64,000 nt of DNA, taken from Deroplatys truncata (lineage: Eukaryota > Arthropoda > Insecta > Mantodea > Mantidae). The position numbers were made by a program, and so were the translations under genes. The notes beneath the pieces were generated by a model. It searched no databases and was not told where the DNA came from. It saw only the letters and a list, made by a program, of their open reading frames with translations. Below, one piece after another: positions 46,118 through 57,207 of this stretch; positions within the stretch are counted from its first letter, which is position 1; each line of letters opens with the position of its first letter. The stretch lies in contig CM060975.1 of the NCBI GenBank assembly GCA_030765065.1, positions 196,510,507-196,574,506 of the forward strand. Reading direction: 5' to 3'.

Positions 46118-46632
46118 AGGTATCACGGAGGGGTCCCGGAACCGGGGCAGGTACCGCATGAAGGCCGTCGGCCCATTGTGCTTCCAACGTGAGCCCTGGG
46201 AGGGAAAGATTAGAGAGACCCGAAGGGCGACGTGCGTAAGCGTGGACGGGATCACTAACGTTTCCAGATAGAACGTATCCGCCACCGCTCGGTCCCTGCC
46301 CACAAGCCCGGAGAGGAGCCCCACGCTGAGGAGAGACTAACTGAGCGGTACCAGTGGCACCAGTGAAGGAACCTTTACAGAGTGCAAGCCACCGCCCAGC
46401 CGCATCCCGCCGAACACCATCGCCTGGACCTAAAACCGTGAAACAGATGACAAGGAAGATGATGGGACAGGAAATGAGAGGAAGGGGAGTCGTGGTAGAT
46501 GAACCACCCCAACATACGCCTGGCGACCCGGGAAAACCAGGAAAAACCCGTGGGCCAGAGTGGGCGGTCGCCGGGAATCGATCTCCCGAATGTGGCCCTC
46601 AGACGTAACCGCCTGGGCCGTCCCACTCGGTT
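46118..46632 (-). mobile_element. SINE-B, full length, minus orientation
   Basis: Minus-strand head CCGAGTGGGACGGCCCAGGC with a B-box-like 'gagatcgattcccggcg', then 'cccactctggcccacgggtt', 'aggcgatggtgttcggcggg', and a distal end 'ccgggacccctccgtgatac'. ORFs of 80-100 codons on both strands here are by-products of its GC content. Confidence 0.88.
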
Positions 46633-47729
46633 CCGACGCAGATAAAAATGGGAATGGGCACTTGTGGTCCCAAATGACATGTAATAGTATATTATGACTC
46701 AAGGGGTAAAAGTAGGGGTTTATTCTTTGAGTAGGAATGTTTGCGAAACTAAGGCAATCTTACGAGCAAAATAAAAACCACTTTTAACACCTGTGGCAAA
46801 TGCTATTTTTTAGACAGCGCTCGAATTTGTAAAATATCACTAATACTATATGGATTCGTGAAACTAACGGAGATCACGTTTAGAACGCGGTTTTTGAAAC
46901 AACAGAAATGTTAAAATAGCGAAATGGCAGATGTTCTGATGTTTTGTTGATTCGCTACCATCATTTTCAGTGAAATTATTTTCAACGCGTTTTGCATTAA
47001 TGCGATTATCTAAAGCTTTTAGTTCGTGTGCACTGTGTTAGAAGTTCTACTTTTAGCCCATGTTGTCTAAAAATTATATATATAAACAACACCTGAACTA
47101 GGTATGTTACGTCGTTGCTAGTAGTCTCTGATTAATCGAAATCAGACTTATTCTTTCAAGGACGACGTGGGTATTCTCCTATCTGGAGGACTAGATTTCG
47201 AACCTTATTGAGTCATGTTTTCCTTGCAGGAAAGATCTGCTACATGTTATACTAATCAGTTTTTTCCCATCAGTATTAATTTCATTCACTTTGCTGTCCT
47301 CTGAAATATGTGTATGTCATTTTGACGCATAAAAATGTGTGTATATTTTATAACGCTGTTTGATTTTGCGCTCGAGAAAATGACTTGTTTGACCTTGTGA
47401 ACACTGCGAAACGGATCTAGGAAGCATAACGAAGTGTAAACTATTTACTATTCATTACACGGCAAAGAAATGCGTTGATGTCATAATCGCACAGTCCACT
47501 CATTTCATTGCGGAAGTTGTTTTATTCGAGGATTTCCAAACAGCTATATTGAAAAGTATTTAAGGTGCTATGTTTTAAAAGCATCATGCAGAGAGAAAAA
47601 GTTGATGAAAAGTGTCTGTTCGGCAGTAAAGTAATCAAATTTTAAATTTTTAAGGCAGGAAAAGAGCAAAAATAAAAGAGTGCAAACCTTTCCAGGTATA
47701 AACCGAAATACCATTCATTTGACTAACTT
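46633..47729. other. Unassigned AT-rich region upstream (plus side) of the tRNA
   Basis: No gene, RNA or repeat family recognised. Confidence 0.45.
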
Positions 47730-47734
47730 AAAAA
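47730..47734 (-). terminator. Pol III terminator of tRNA-Thr
   Basis: A run of five T on the minus strand about 16 nt past the tRNA 3' end. The sequence between (AGGAG..CTCCT) can form a short hairpin. Confidence 0.75.
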
Positions 47735-47750
47735 GGAGCACATCTCCTCA

Positions 47751-47824
47751 AGGCACCGGAGGGATTCGAACCCTCGATCTCCTGTTTACTAGACAGGCGC
47801 TTTAACCAACTAAGCCACGGCGCC
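47751..47824 (-). tRNA. tRNA-Thr (anticodon AGT)
   Basis: A 74-nt minus-strand sequence folds fully. Acceptor GGCGCCG pairs with CGGTGCC (one G-T). The D-arm is GCTTAGTTGGTTAAAGC, and the anticodon arm is CCTGT-CTAGTAA-ACAGG with AGT at the wobble triplet. The T-arm is GAGGG-TTCGAAT-CCCTC. A-box and B-box (GGTTCGAATCC) are intact, and there is no intron. It is nearly identical in my memory to metazoan tRNA-Thr(AGT). Unlike the SINE heads it is a single copy without a repeat body, with a T5 terminator downstream, so I read it as a working gene. Confidence 0.96.
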
Positions 47825-49202
47825 GATGCGGTGCTGAGAGCTTCTCTTTGCTCTTGTTCAGAATAATGGAAACCGGTTTGTCAGGGGTACTCTCTTTATT
47901 AAATAGCCTTTAATCAACGTTTTGCGTACCCTCAGAACCTTCTCGCGCTGAGCAATATGTTGCGACGGTAGCGAATAGTATCCGTGACTCAATGTTGGCA
48001 GGCGTAAATTAAGGAACCCGGGAATGCTTTTTCTGTTCTGCTATCGCTCTGCATATCACAAATAAGTCAATATTAGCGTTCTATGATACACGTAGAAAGA
48101 GTAGCTTTTTATTTAGAGCAGGGTTGTCACAAACCGAGCCGAGAGCCAAGTTTTGTGTTCCTACAAGCAATATAAAAGCAGTTTTAACAATACATCATAT
48201 TTCTAACCAACATTAAATTACCTCTGGTTTGATTGGCAAGTATTTGACATATATTTTCCCTCATTGAAACAATCTCCATTGTTTGCCATTTTGTTTCATT
48301 AAGCGCCTCCCTACTGTTGAAGATAAGTAAATATCGTTTGAGGAATTTAATACTGTCAAAACTTCGCAAAAACCAATGTTATTTAAGTTACTGGAATTAT
48401 AGAAATTATTGTATGTTTCTTAGATTATATTATGAATCATATCACTGGCCTGGAGCAAACTGCATGCATCAAAACTGTTTATGGAACACAGTATTCAGAG
48501 GCATGGGTAACCAGCTTTTGTTTCACCATTTTAGCTATTGCAGGCAATATAAACGTTTTATCATTTATATAATTTTATTGAGTATTCACCAATAATATAA
48601 TCACCATAATCTAACATTTCTAGTTAATTTTAATGACATTTATATTTTTCAGACAACTTCGAGTTGGCTCTCCCCAACCCACTGATTATGTTTATTTGGT
48701 GTACGAAAAACTCACTCTGAATCTATTGCATAAGAAATACTTTTTCGCACTGTATGTATGGCTAAAAGTATATTATTCATAAAATGCATAAATAATGGCC
48801 TAAGAGTTATATATTAAATTGATGTATTTCTTCTTAAACGTTATTAGTTAGCTGTTTATGGGCTAAATTGATTTTGGGAAACGGAAAACCACCTATTTCC
48901 TTCTCCTCCTCTTTCTCTGCTCTTCATGAAATACATAGTAGGCATTGCCTGTTCCGTCTTAAATGGTCACTCTGTCACTCAGTCGTTCCAGACTTCTTTT
49001 CTTCTTCTCCTCCTCCTCCTCCTCCTCCTCCTCCTCCTCCTCCTCCTAGGTATATACTTTGCTGCCCTCTTGGGGATTCTACTATCTTTCATCTTTTAAT
49101 GTGTTACTTCCATATTCTATTCTCATAGATTCTATCGATTAATGTATACATTTTTAGTTCATCACAAATGTCTTGATTTCATGTGTTTTACACAGTAGTT
49201 CA
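47825..49202. other. Unassigned region, AT-rich
   Basis: No gene recognised. A 92-codon plus frame at 48317-48595 has no domain and is AT-driven. A (CTC)n run occurs at 49004-49047. Confidence 0.45.
49004..49047. repeat. (CTC)n microsatellite
   Basis: About 14 TCC units, pure polypyrimidine on the plus strand. Confidence 0.95.
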
Positions 49203-49890
49203 GTTTTACTTCCTCTAGCACGTACATTTTTATTAAATCTACTATTACTCTATAATTACTAATAGTAATCTATTATTACCCTCACGTACATAGTAATTAG
49301 AGAAGGTATTGCATTCAACCAAAAAGTTCGACATGGAGATTTATATACCACGATATCGATATCGATATTACATCAGAATTGCATGTTTTGAGGCTCCCTG
49401 AATAAACAAAGGCATTTTGGGTAAAAAGGTCCGTGTGTATGTGTGTGTCTGCGTGTGCGCGCCTATGAACAGCATAATTCAAAACCGAAAAGTTGGTTTT
49501 TGATTCAATACTTTCCAAAGATGCGACACCAAATTTTTCAAGAAAATCCCCCATCACAACTATTCTTCACATGGAAGATGTTTCGAAACGTTTTATTTTC
49601 TGAAAAAATGGCTTTAACGGTTTTAATTAAAATACCATATATTAAAGATATTCATATGACAAATAAAATGTATATCTTGAATTTCCTGAGAATAGTTTGT
49701 GAAGTCCTCTTCATTCGGAAGGAATTTTGTATAATCTTGTCTAAATGGTAAACGTTAAGCCATAGATGAAGATGTATGAACAAAAATGAAGATCTCTTTA
49801 ATACACACAATTTGTTTCAAATAAGCTTTTTGTGACATTAGCCATTTCTGAGATATCCGTTTAATGGTTCGAATTGTTCATTACTTGATA
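49203..49890 (+). repeat. Family A repeat with a small insertion near its 5' end
   Basis: 'gttttacttcctctagcacgtac' is followed by about 60 bp of extra AT-rich sequence containing 'taatagtaatctattatta', then resumes 'acgtacatagtaattagagaagg'. CACGTAC flanks the extra piece on both sides (49218 and 49282 areas), as expected for an insertion with duplication. The copy ends at 'attgttcattacttgat', meeting the next copy. Confidence 0.75.
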
Positions 49891-50355
49891 GGTTTTCGTC
49901 TGCCACTTAACGTTTATCAGTTATACAAGATTATACAAAATTGCTTCCGAATGAAGAGGATTTCAAAGGCTATTGCCAGAACATTCAAGACATACATTTT
50001 ATTTGTCATGTAAATATCTTTAATATATGATATGCTATCAAAGTAGTTAGAACTATTTTTAGAAAATAAAACATTTCGAAAAATGTTTTATGTAAAGGCT
50101 AGTTTGGGGTGGGTATTTCCATGAAAATCTTTGTGTCGTATCTTTGGAAGGTATTAAACTTAAACATCAAGTTTGGTGCTTATCCGAATTTTCGTTTTTG
50201 TACACTGTTCACAGACACACGACACACACTCAGATGCACATAGGACCTTTTTCTAAAAATCCCTTTGTTCTTATTCCGACAGCTTAAAGCATGCGTTTCT
50301 GGCGAAAACTCGGTATCAAATTTTTGGGCGGAATGCAATACCTTCTGTACCTACT
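49891..50355 (-). repeat. Family A repeat, partial, minus orientation
   Basis: From the central block ('gttttcgtctgccacttaacg') to the 5' end at 'ggaatgcaataccttctgtac'. Forms an inverted pair, tail to tail, with the previous copy. Confidence 0.82.
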
Positions 50356-50374
50356 AGGTACAGAAGGTATTGCA
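50334..50374. repeat. Perfect 41-bp hairpin at a family A terminus
   Basis: TGCAATACCTTCTGTACCT and AGGTACAGAAGGTATTGCA are perfect 19-bp arms around a 3-nt loop. Confidence 0.95.
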
Positions 50375-51424
50375 TAAACATACTAAACATTGTGTTAAAC
50401 ATATAACACTGTCCAGTATTAACGTATCGGTTATTCTTTGAATCAAAGAGACTTTTGTTATGCTAAGCGGTGCATCACTTCAATCTCCCAAAATAGATTA
50501 TGTTGATCCAGCTTTCTCTTAATTCGTCTAATCCAAAAATATCACACTGTTCCTCTTTTGTAGATGCGTCTGACTGTAATATAACGAAGTTCTATAACTG
50601 ACATACAATATCCAATGTTAACTACACACTTTAAATTATGAAAAAATGATGCGGGAGAATATTAAGTGCAGAAGCAGAGGGAATATGCGCAGTCCGTGAT
50701 ATCTAAATTGAAGCCATCCTGATTAAATGGCTTCGTCCTGCATCCAAGGTATGGAGCATGGGCAGTCAGTTCGAATCTTAGGTGGCTAATGCAGTAGATT
50801 CCATAGGTTAATCGCATATGTGTAGGCATGAAAATGCCGAATTAGAGTAAGTTATATCGAGCATATATGCCACAGAACCTTTCATTGCATAGGAATTTTT
50901 AAGTGTTAATCCAGGACGAAAGGAATAAAACTGAGCTGTTACTGTACTTAGCAGGTAATAAACCACTCCCCATTCCTCGTGCAGTCTGTTGTAGTTTGCA
51001 GACAGCACTCACCAGAGTGTGTTTACCTCCCGTCAGTCACCCTGTTGTCTACCGCTGTTTACATTTTTGTATTAACATAGGGTTTCATTGTAGATAATTT
51101 GAAGTCAATACTTAAGAATTCCTATGCCTGGTCATAGCACAGAGTTTCGTCACTCTTTCAAACCTGGGATTTCATTTCGGCTTCACGAATAGTTCGCTGA
51201 GATGGTGTGCTTCGCTTTTCAGAAATAGAAGTGGTTTCGTGCAAAAGTGATATTTAGAGTCATTTTCGAGCGTTAGGATTTTTAGAGGTCGACTTGCTCG
51301 CCTAAGCGCTAGACTCTCTCTGATGTTGCGGCTTCTCCTACTTTTTTCGACGCAATAAAGAACATTCATAAGGTTAAAAGTATTCGGTCAATTGAAGAGC
51401 CCACAAATCCACTGGGAAAAAAAA
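50375..51424. other. Unassigned region
   Basis: A patch at 50700-50830 ('aaatggcttcgtcctgcatc', 'gtcagttcgaatcttaggtgg') has a weak B-box look and may be an old SINE, but I cannot define it. The rest has no recognised feature. Confidence 0.4.
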
Positions 51425-51880
51425 TCATGTCCTGCAGAAGGAGGCATTAGAAGTCAGGAGCACCCAGACAGATGTGCCTTAAGTCAGTGGAGCACAGCAC
51501 TGCATGTATAGGCCATAGTGGGCATCTTGTGATTCTAATGTGACCCCTGGAAGAAAGGGATAAAGAGGAGACATGAAGGGCGACTAAATCCGCATGACGA
51601 TGTGCGCTAGCAAGAAGGGGAACTCTAACGATTCCAACATAACTCCAATCCTGACATCGGCTAGCTGTGCCGCAACCTGGGGATCCCGAGAATAGACGAG
51701 ACACCCCCCAAGAAGGAAGGGGGTCTCCAGCAGTCCCGCCAAGGGAGAAATATTTCCATAGCGCACATTCCACCGCTCTGCCGCAACACACAAACCGTCG
51801 TCGCTGATCCTTCAAACCTGAAACAGATGAGGTGAAACAGATGAAAGGAAATGATAGACAGGAAATTCGTGGTTGAAGTT
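51425..51880 (-). mobile_element. Diverged SINE-B body lacking a clear head
   Basis: Shares 'gtgacccctggaag..agggat', 'gaagggcgac.aaatcc', 'aggggaactctaacgattcc', 'ctgaaacagatga' with SINE-B in the same order, but is clearly diverged and contains its own stretch ('agacaccccccaagaagg'). It stops just before the next SINE-B. Confidence 0.6.
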
Positions 51881-51881
51881 G

Positions 51882-52611
51882 GTAAAGTATCTATCATAGA
51901 AGGGCCCCCGGAACCAGGGTAGAGCACCACATGCAGGCCAGTCGGCCCATTATCCTTTCAACGTGACCCCCGGGACGGAGGGGTAGACCCGAAGGGCGAC
52001 CAGATCCGGATACTGGGAAATATTAAATTGAATTACTTTTTACTCCTTATTTTATTTGTTTACCAATATTTATAAAGATTATACATATTTTAGTGAGATT
52101 AAAGTCTGTTCGACCATTAAAACCTTACATGATCTGAGTTTAAACTGGCGTGAGCCAGGTTGGTTTCTATCTTTAATTTTATAGAATATCTTAGTACGAG
52201 ACGGGCGCAAGCTTGGACGGGGTTTCTAACGTTTCCAGATAGAACGCATCCGATGCCGCCCAGTCCCTGCCCACAAGCCACGAACTTCCAGGGTCCCCCA
52301 GGGCGGATAGACCTAACTGAGCGGTATCACGGCGACGCCAGGAGAAACCTTTACAGAACGCAAGCCACAGCCCAGTCGCAAACCACGGAACACCGTCGCC
52401 TGGTCCTACAACTCTGAAGCAGATGACAAGGAAGATGATGGGTACAGGAAATGAGAGGAAGGAGAACTACGGAAGATGAAGATGAACTACCCCAGCATTC
52501 GTCTGGAGACCTGGGGAAACCACGATAAACACATAGGTCAGAGTGGACTGTCGCCGGGAATTGAACCCGGGACCTCCCGAATGCGGGCCGCAGATGTCAC
52601 CGTCTGAGCCT
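51882..52611 (-). mobile_element. SINE-B interrupted by a 185-bp insertion
   Basis: The distal half is at 51882-52013, up to 'gaccagatccggatac'. It resumes at about 52199 with 'gagacgggcgcaagcttgg' and runs to the head near 52611 (B-box complement 'gggaattgaacccggga'). The intervening 52014-52198 is AT-rich and unlike SINE-B. Confidence 0.8.
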
Positions 52612-52631
52612 TTGGTAGAAGATGGTAACGA

Positions 52632-52737
52632 CCGGGGAAACCACGAAGCAAACACATGGTCAGAGTAACCGAACCGCGAACCCGGGACTTCCCAAATGCA
52701 AGCCTTAAACGTTACCGCAGGGCCATCTCATTCGTTA
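52632..52737 (-). mobile_element. Second SINE-B head, tandem fragment
   Basis: 'ggggaaaccacgaagcaaac', 'gcgaacccgggacttcccaa', 'gttaccgcagggccatctca' repeat the head-proximal 100 bp of SINE-B directly after the full copy. Confidence 0.75.
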
Positions 52738-53569
52738 GAACGAGGTATTATCCAGTTTTAAAGCAAAAAAAGAATGAGCGGAAATCCCAGGTATTTGTTC
52801 CCAGGAGTTGCGCAAAGTAGGCTCCTATAAGACAAAAAAGGAAAGTGTGCGATGTGAATTAGGAGACCGCCAAACCGTTCTTCTTCAGTCGCCGCTACTT
52901 ATCTTTCTGGTTAGCAAGTCATCAAGGCCATTACTTCACATTATTTACTGCAGCAAAGCTCATGACGTTGCCATTTCAAGTGAAATTCAGATGAAGAAAG
53001 TCCGTCCTTGGGCCCGTATCTTTTAAACCCACAATTTTTGTCCACTGAAGAAAATTTCGTTATTCGTCTCTGTTTCTCTTCTAAAGAATTACGAAAAACC
53101 TTTGTTCGTCGTTTTTTGCTAAAGGCTGTTGTAATTATCTCATATTGTCATCTTGACAGTCTCTGCATTTCATGAATATGTTGAGAGTGAATGGCCAAAA
53201 CCGGTTTTTGAAATGAGTTGAGTTCGCGAACTGCTTCTTGAATTTATTAAGAGATAATATACTCAGTGGGATAGACATCTTCCTTCTGCAGTTAGAAAGC
53301 TGCAGAAACAATAGTATAGAGATCAGAGCTCACAAGAGACACGCAAGAAGTTCCTGTTAGGGGGTTTTCCAAAAATTTTACATTTGACAGATAATAAAGG
53401 AATAAAACTCATGTTGCAGCAAGTAAGTTTTTTATAAAGGACATCTTGACTTCTCAGAAGATCTAATCAATAATAAAAGTTAGACAAATTTAAAAATGAA
53501 GAAATTAGAAGAAGGATGGATTACCATTAATTCAATAACTAATATATCCATTGTCAGCAATTAACTTGG
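52738..53569. other. Unassigned region
   Basis: No recognised gene. A 72-codon plus frame at 52808-53026 has no domain. Confidence 0.4.
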
Positions 53570-53770
53570 CATGGACATATTCGACGGATGAAGGATGAAA
53601 GACAGATTTTGAAATGGTACTAGCAGGAAAAGGAAAGAGGGGAAGACCAAGGGTAAACGGATGAAAGAATCATCAATGAAATGCGACAAAAAAGATTAGA
53701 AGGATATTGGAAAGACAGAGGAACTTGAAGAGTGATTTGGGTACAAGAATACATCAATAACCCTTTTATA
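53570..53770 (+). pseudogene. Non-LTR retrotransposon ORF2 C-terminal remnant
   Basis: Plus-strand reading: WHGHIRRMKDERQILKWY, stop, QEKERGRPRVNG, stop, then TKKIRRILERQRNLKS. This is the W.GH..RM...GRP..RW tail of non-LTR elements, with nonsense changes, and it ends in an AAT-rich tail at 53774-53812. Confidence 0.75.
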
Positions 53771-53773
53771 TAA

Positions 53774-53812
53774 TAATAATAAAAAAGTAAAATAATAATA
53801 ATAATAATAATA
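53774..53812. repeat. AAT-rich tail / microsatellite
   Basis: Interrupted (AAT)n directly after the LINE remnant, likely its 3' tail. Confidence 0.8.
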
Positions 53813-54169
53813 TCAGAGCAAGTTTAGGCAACTGTTCAAACAGGAGAGAGTTTAATATGTCGAAGCTGCAAATCAATAAGACTGCCTTTAATTAAGAGAA
53901 AATCAATAAAGAAAGACCATTCCTTTAAATTTGGCAGCTTGAAAAAGTATCGGAAAATTCAAATCAATAACAAAAAATACCTCGGAAATGGTTAACCCTA
54001 AATATTTTATTTGACATAAATTGTGAGATTTAACAAGATCTGCATTTTTGTGCAGTAAGATTTTTATAAAATAAAAAATAACGAACATTTTTTCCACGTA
54101 AAGGATAGTTTGGGGTGCGAGATTTTTCAAAAAACTTCATGTTGCATCCTTGAAAGTTAATAATAATAA

Positions 54170-54485
54170 GCCCAAGGCGCTACAGCGCATGAAGGGACTA
54201 GACCTGCCACCCGACTGTCGACATCACGCCCACATACGCACGGTAGAGCTAAGCGATCATGCAACCGATACAGGTAGGGGATGTGACCAGCATCATGTAT
54301 CCTCTAGCCAGAATATTGGCCTGCGTGGACGTAATCACTGCCTACGCAGGACCTCACTTTCCTCACGATGGTGAGTGGACACCATCCCAAACCGGGGATT
54401 TAAATCCGCACCGCCATGTGTGGGATCGAACCCGAACGCATTCCATGGTACAACGCTCAAGTTCACAGCGCCACGGCTCAGGACA
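54170..54485 (-). mobile_element. SINE-E, minus orientation, nested in family A
   Basis: The minus strand begins GAGCCGTGGCGCTGTGAACT with a B-box-like 'cgggttcgatcccacac', then 'ggtgcggatttaaatccccg'. CTTGAAA lies at both ends (54150 and 54489 areas) and one copy belongs to A. No second copy in the window. Confidence 0.65.
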
Positions 54486-54540
54486 CTCTTGAAATATAGT
54501 GAACTTAAATACATAATTTGGTTTCAACCGATTTTTTTTT

Positions 54541-54776
54541 AAGTTAAGCGTCCTTTAACTGGTTATGACACATTGGACGATGAGTGAACAAAATGGGTGA
54601 AATAATGCTCAAATGAGCCCGATCAGTAGAGCTTAAAGTTACCCAACATTCGTCTTCTCAGAAACGGAAAACCCCGTAAAACATTCTTATCCGGGTAACT
54701 CGCCCTAACCGAGATTGGAACTCAGGACCTCTTGAATGTGAGGCAGACACCTCTCCCACACCACAGAGGCGAGCGT
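54541..54776 (-). mobile_element. SINE-F, minus orientation, nested in family A
   Basis: The minus strand begins CGCTCGCCTCTGTGGTGTGG with 'gtcctgagttccaatctcgg' as B-box, then 'gttacccggataag', 'tgagcattatttcaccca', 'ccagttaaaggacgc'. Its partner is at 34403-34598. Confidence 0.75.
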
Positions 54777-54980
54777 TTTTATATATGCTGTTCATATACA
54801 CACACTGGACATTTTTCCAAAAATGTTTTTTTTATTAATTAGGTAGTCTCAAAACGTGTATTTCCAGTGAAATGATGAAAAGAAAAAAAAATCTATAATT
54901 AATTTCAATATACTCAATTAACGCTAGTACACTATTATTCCATTTACATCAGAAGATATAATCCATTCAACAAAGTAAAA

Positions 54981-55172
54981 ATTAAATTTTAACATCCATA
55001 AATTAATAACAAATTCTAAATTACTAAATTCCTTCAACGTCAAGAATTAAATTTTAACATCCATAAATAAATAACAAATTCTAAATTAATAAAATCATTC
55101 AACGTCAAGAATTAAATTTTAATATCCTTAAATTAATAACATTCCTAATTTATAAAACCCTTCAACATCAAT
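54981..55172. repeat. 65-bp tandem repeat, three units
   Basis: ATTAAATTTTAA starts at 54981, 55046 and 55111, exactly 65 bp apart; each unit includes 'ccataaattaataaca' and '.ttcaacgtcaaga'. The third unit is more diverged. Confidence 0.93.
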
Positions 55173-55302
55173 ATTATTATAAATATAGTTTAAAAAGTTG
55201 CTATCAATTTTTTCATGAAATGCAATACTTCCCCTACTTACTAGGTATGTAGTAGAAAAACTAAAAATGGAAGCATAACCCCAAACCCGTCGGTGTAAGA
55301 TA

Positions 55303-56617
55303 CGAGGGCGGGTCGAAAAGTAACGCACATTAATTTTTTTCTGCCTTGGTATTGCAGCTGGGATCTTGGAATTTCAAACAGATATAGTTTGAAGTTTTCA
55401 CTATAGAGGGTATTTTTTATTTCATGTGGAACTCTAGCGAGAGAAGCGTAAACTACGCAACAAGCATGGCGCGCATGTTACTGTCTTTCACGTGTGAAGA
55501 GCAGAGAGGTGTGGTTCGCTATTTGTGGACCAAAGGGCATAAGCCGAGTGATATTCACAGGGACATGCATGGCGTGTATGGGGATGATTGTCTGGACCGT
55601 AGCATTGTCTCCAGGTGGTGTGCATTCTTCCTAGAGTGCCGTCTGAACCTTAGTGATTCGCCACGCTCCGGAAGGCGTGTAAAAGGTGCAAACCCACAGA
55701 ATGTCAGGGGCATTGAGGCGGCAATTTTGAACGACCGGCGTGCGCAACTGCGAAACTTATCGCAACAGTTCAACATTTTCTATTCTGCAGTGTACGATAT
55801 TGTTCATGACACGTTGAAATTTCGTAAATTCTCGCTGGGTGCCTAAGAACCTGACAGACAACCACAAGGGCCAGCGAATTTTGACAAGCTAGGATCACCT
55901 AACGCGATGCACCGCAGAAGGGCATGACTTTCTGAAAGGAATCGTCACTGGTGATGAGTCGTGGGCATACCACTACACGCCCGAAACGCAGGCAAGTATG
56001 GAGTGGAAACATGCTGGTTCCCCCAGTGAAGAAAAAATTCAAAGTGACTCAATCTGCTAGGAAAGTGCTTGTGACGGTGTTCTGGGATATGCATGGTTTT
56101 GTATTGGTGGACTTTGCTGAACATGGGACCACTGTGAATGCTGCAGCCTACAAGAAAACTTGCATCGTGCTCTTCGTGACAAACGCCACAACATGAATGC
56201 TGACGATGTCAAAATTCTCCATGACAATGCTCGCCCCCCATGTTGCTGCTGCTGTTCGTCAGAAAATCATCAAATTTAGTTGGTAGATGCTCCAGCATTC
56301 ACCATACAATCCGGACCTTGCACCGTCGGACTTTCATCTGTTTGGTCCCATGAAGAAATTCTTGGTCGGCCAACGTTTTGCAGCAGATGCGGAAGTGAAA
56401 TCAGCAGTCCGCAGATGGCTATAGTCCAAGGAAACGGACTTCTACGAACAGGGTATATTGAAACTGGTATCAGATGGGAGAAATGCGTTGAGAAACTTGG
56501 TGACTATATCGAAAAGTAGGTAAAAGGTGTAAGTTTATTTGTGATTTTTGTTGTTGTTTTAACTAGTAAATCTTTTTGTAAGAAAATTATTGTGCGTTAC
56601 TTTTCGATCCGCCCTTG
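55303..56617 (+). mobile_element. mariner element 3, full length
   Basis: 1315 bp between TA at 55301-55302 and 56618-56619. The 29-bp inverted repeats (left CGAGGGCGGGTCGAAAAGTA..., right complement of CAAGGGCGGATCGAAAAGTA...) differ at three positions. A separate lineage from mariner 1 and 2 by its repeats. Confidence 0.96.
55424..56519 (+). pseudogene. mariner transposase, frameshifted
   Basis: The first frame 55424-55846 gives the N-terminal HTH region (FTCEEQRGVVRYLWTKGHKP, then SDSPRSGRR, NDRRAQLRNLSQQFNI). After a frameshift near 55830-55850 a second frame shows VTGDESWAYHYTPETQA (first Asp, about 55950). Further shifts follow: an extra C in the CGCCCCCC run near 56235 disrupts LHDNARPH (second Asp), then YNPDLAPSDFHLF (third Asp, about 56320). 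The second and third Asp are 34 residues apart once the shift is allowed for (DD34D). The end is KLVSDGRNALRNL in one frame. Inactive as it stands. Confidence 0.9.
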
Positions 56618-56619
56618 TA

Positions 56620-57207
56620 TATTCGTGGACGTACCATCGCATTAAACGATTAACAAACCAGGAATTAGTACCAGAAAAGTTCTTGACAAAAAGTTAAGAG
56701 AAAATACTAGATCAGTAAAAGATTATTTAATGACATGCATCTGCTCACCAACAATGGTCCCAGATTCCAGCTTCTAATGAGACCTTGGAGAGTTCTCACT
56801 TTAGGAGGTATCATTCCAAAAATGAGGCTTGTGTAGTGGATTCTATTAAGAAAATTGGTAAACAATAGCGTATAGCTTGTGAAATTCACAAGGCAAAGGG
56901 AGGAGGCCTTCCTTCCTTCCTTCTTTTCCCACGTGGAACTTGCATACATTCCTGGGAAAGTTAAATGCAATTAAGCACATTAAAACCTTGGCATTTTAGC
57001 TAGGAGCTGTTAATTATGAGGCACAGTGGGTGATTAAAATACTTTATTTTTATGGAGATTTTGCTAATACTAGCCAAATATTTAGTGGTATTAAAATGAT
57101 TGTATCTCTTAGAGGTTTATACAGTGACACGTTTAAATAGCTTGAAATGTCAATATTGTATCCCAAATCGTAATTTTTGTGTTGCCTCATATTTTAAATA
57201 TAAGCAA
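56620..57207. other. Unassigned region
   Basis: Non-repeat, average AT. The minus strand is open for 87 codons (56970-56707) with no domain recognised. Confidence 0.4.

Larger units (their letters stand above)
53890..55268 (-). repeat. Family A repeat carrying three separate insertions
   Basis: A blocks in minus order: 'ggaaaattcaaatcaataac' (53950), 'ataaattgtgagatttaacaagatctgcat' (54013), 'gttgcatccttgaaagtt' (54140), 'gaacttaaatacataatttgg' (54500), 'atgctgttcatatacacaca' (54783), 'aaaacgtgtatttccagtga' (54850), and the 5' end 'aatacttcccctacttacta' (55225). Between them lie SINE-E, SINE-F and an AT-rich tandem repeat. Confidence 0.8.

Noticed and set aside
50700-50830. Possible SINE head or tRNA ('gtcagttcgaatcttaggtgg')
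   Set aside because: No A-box at the right distance, no paired stems, and no second copy in the window.
54981-55172. Regular 65-bp repeats suggesting a CRISPR-like array
   Set aside because: There are no unique spacers between units, only three diverging head-to-tail copies inside a eukaryotic transposon; an ordinary tandem repeat.
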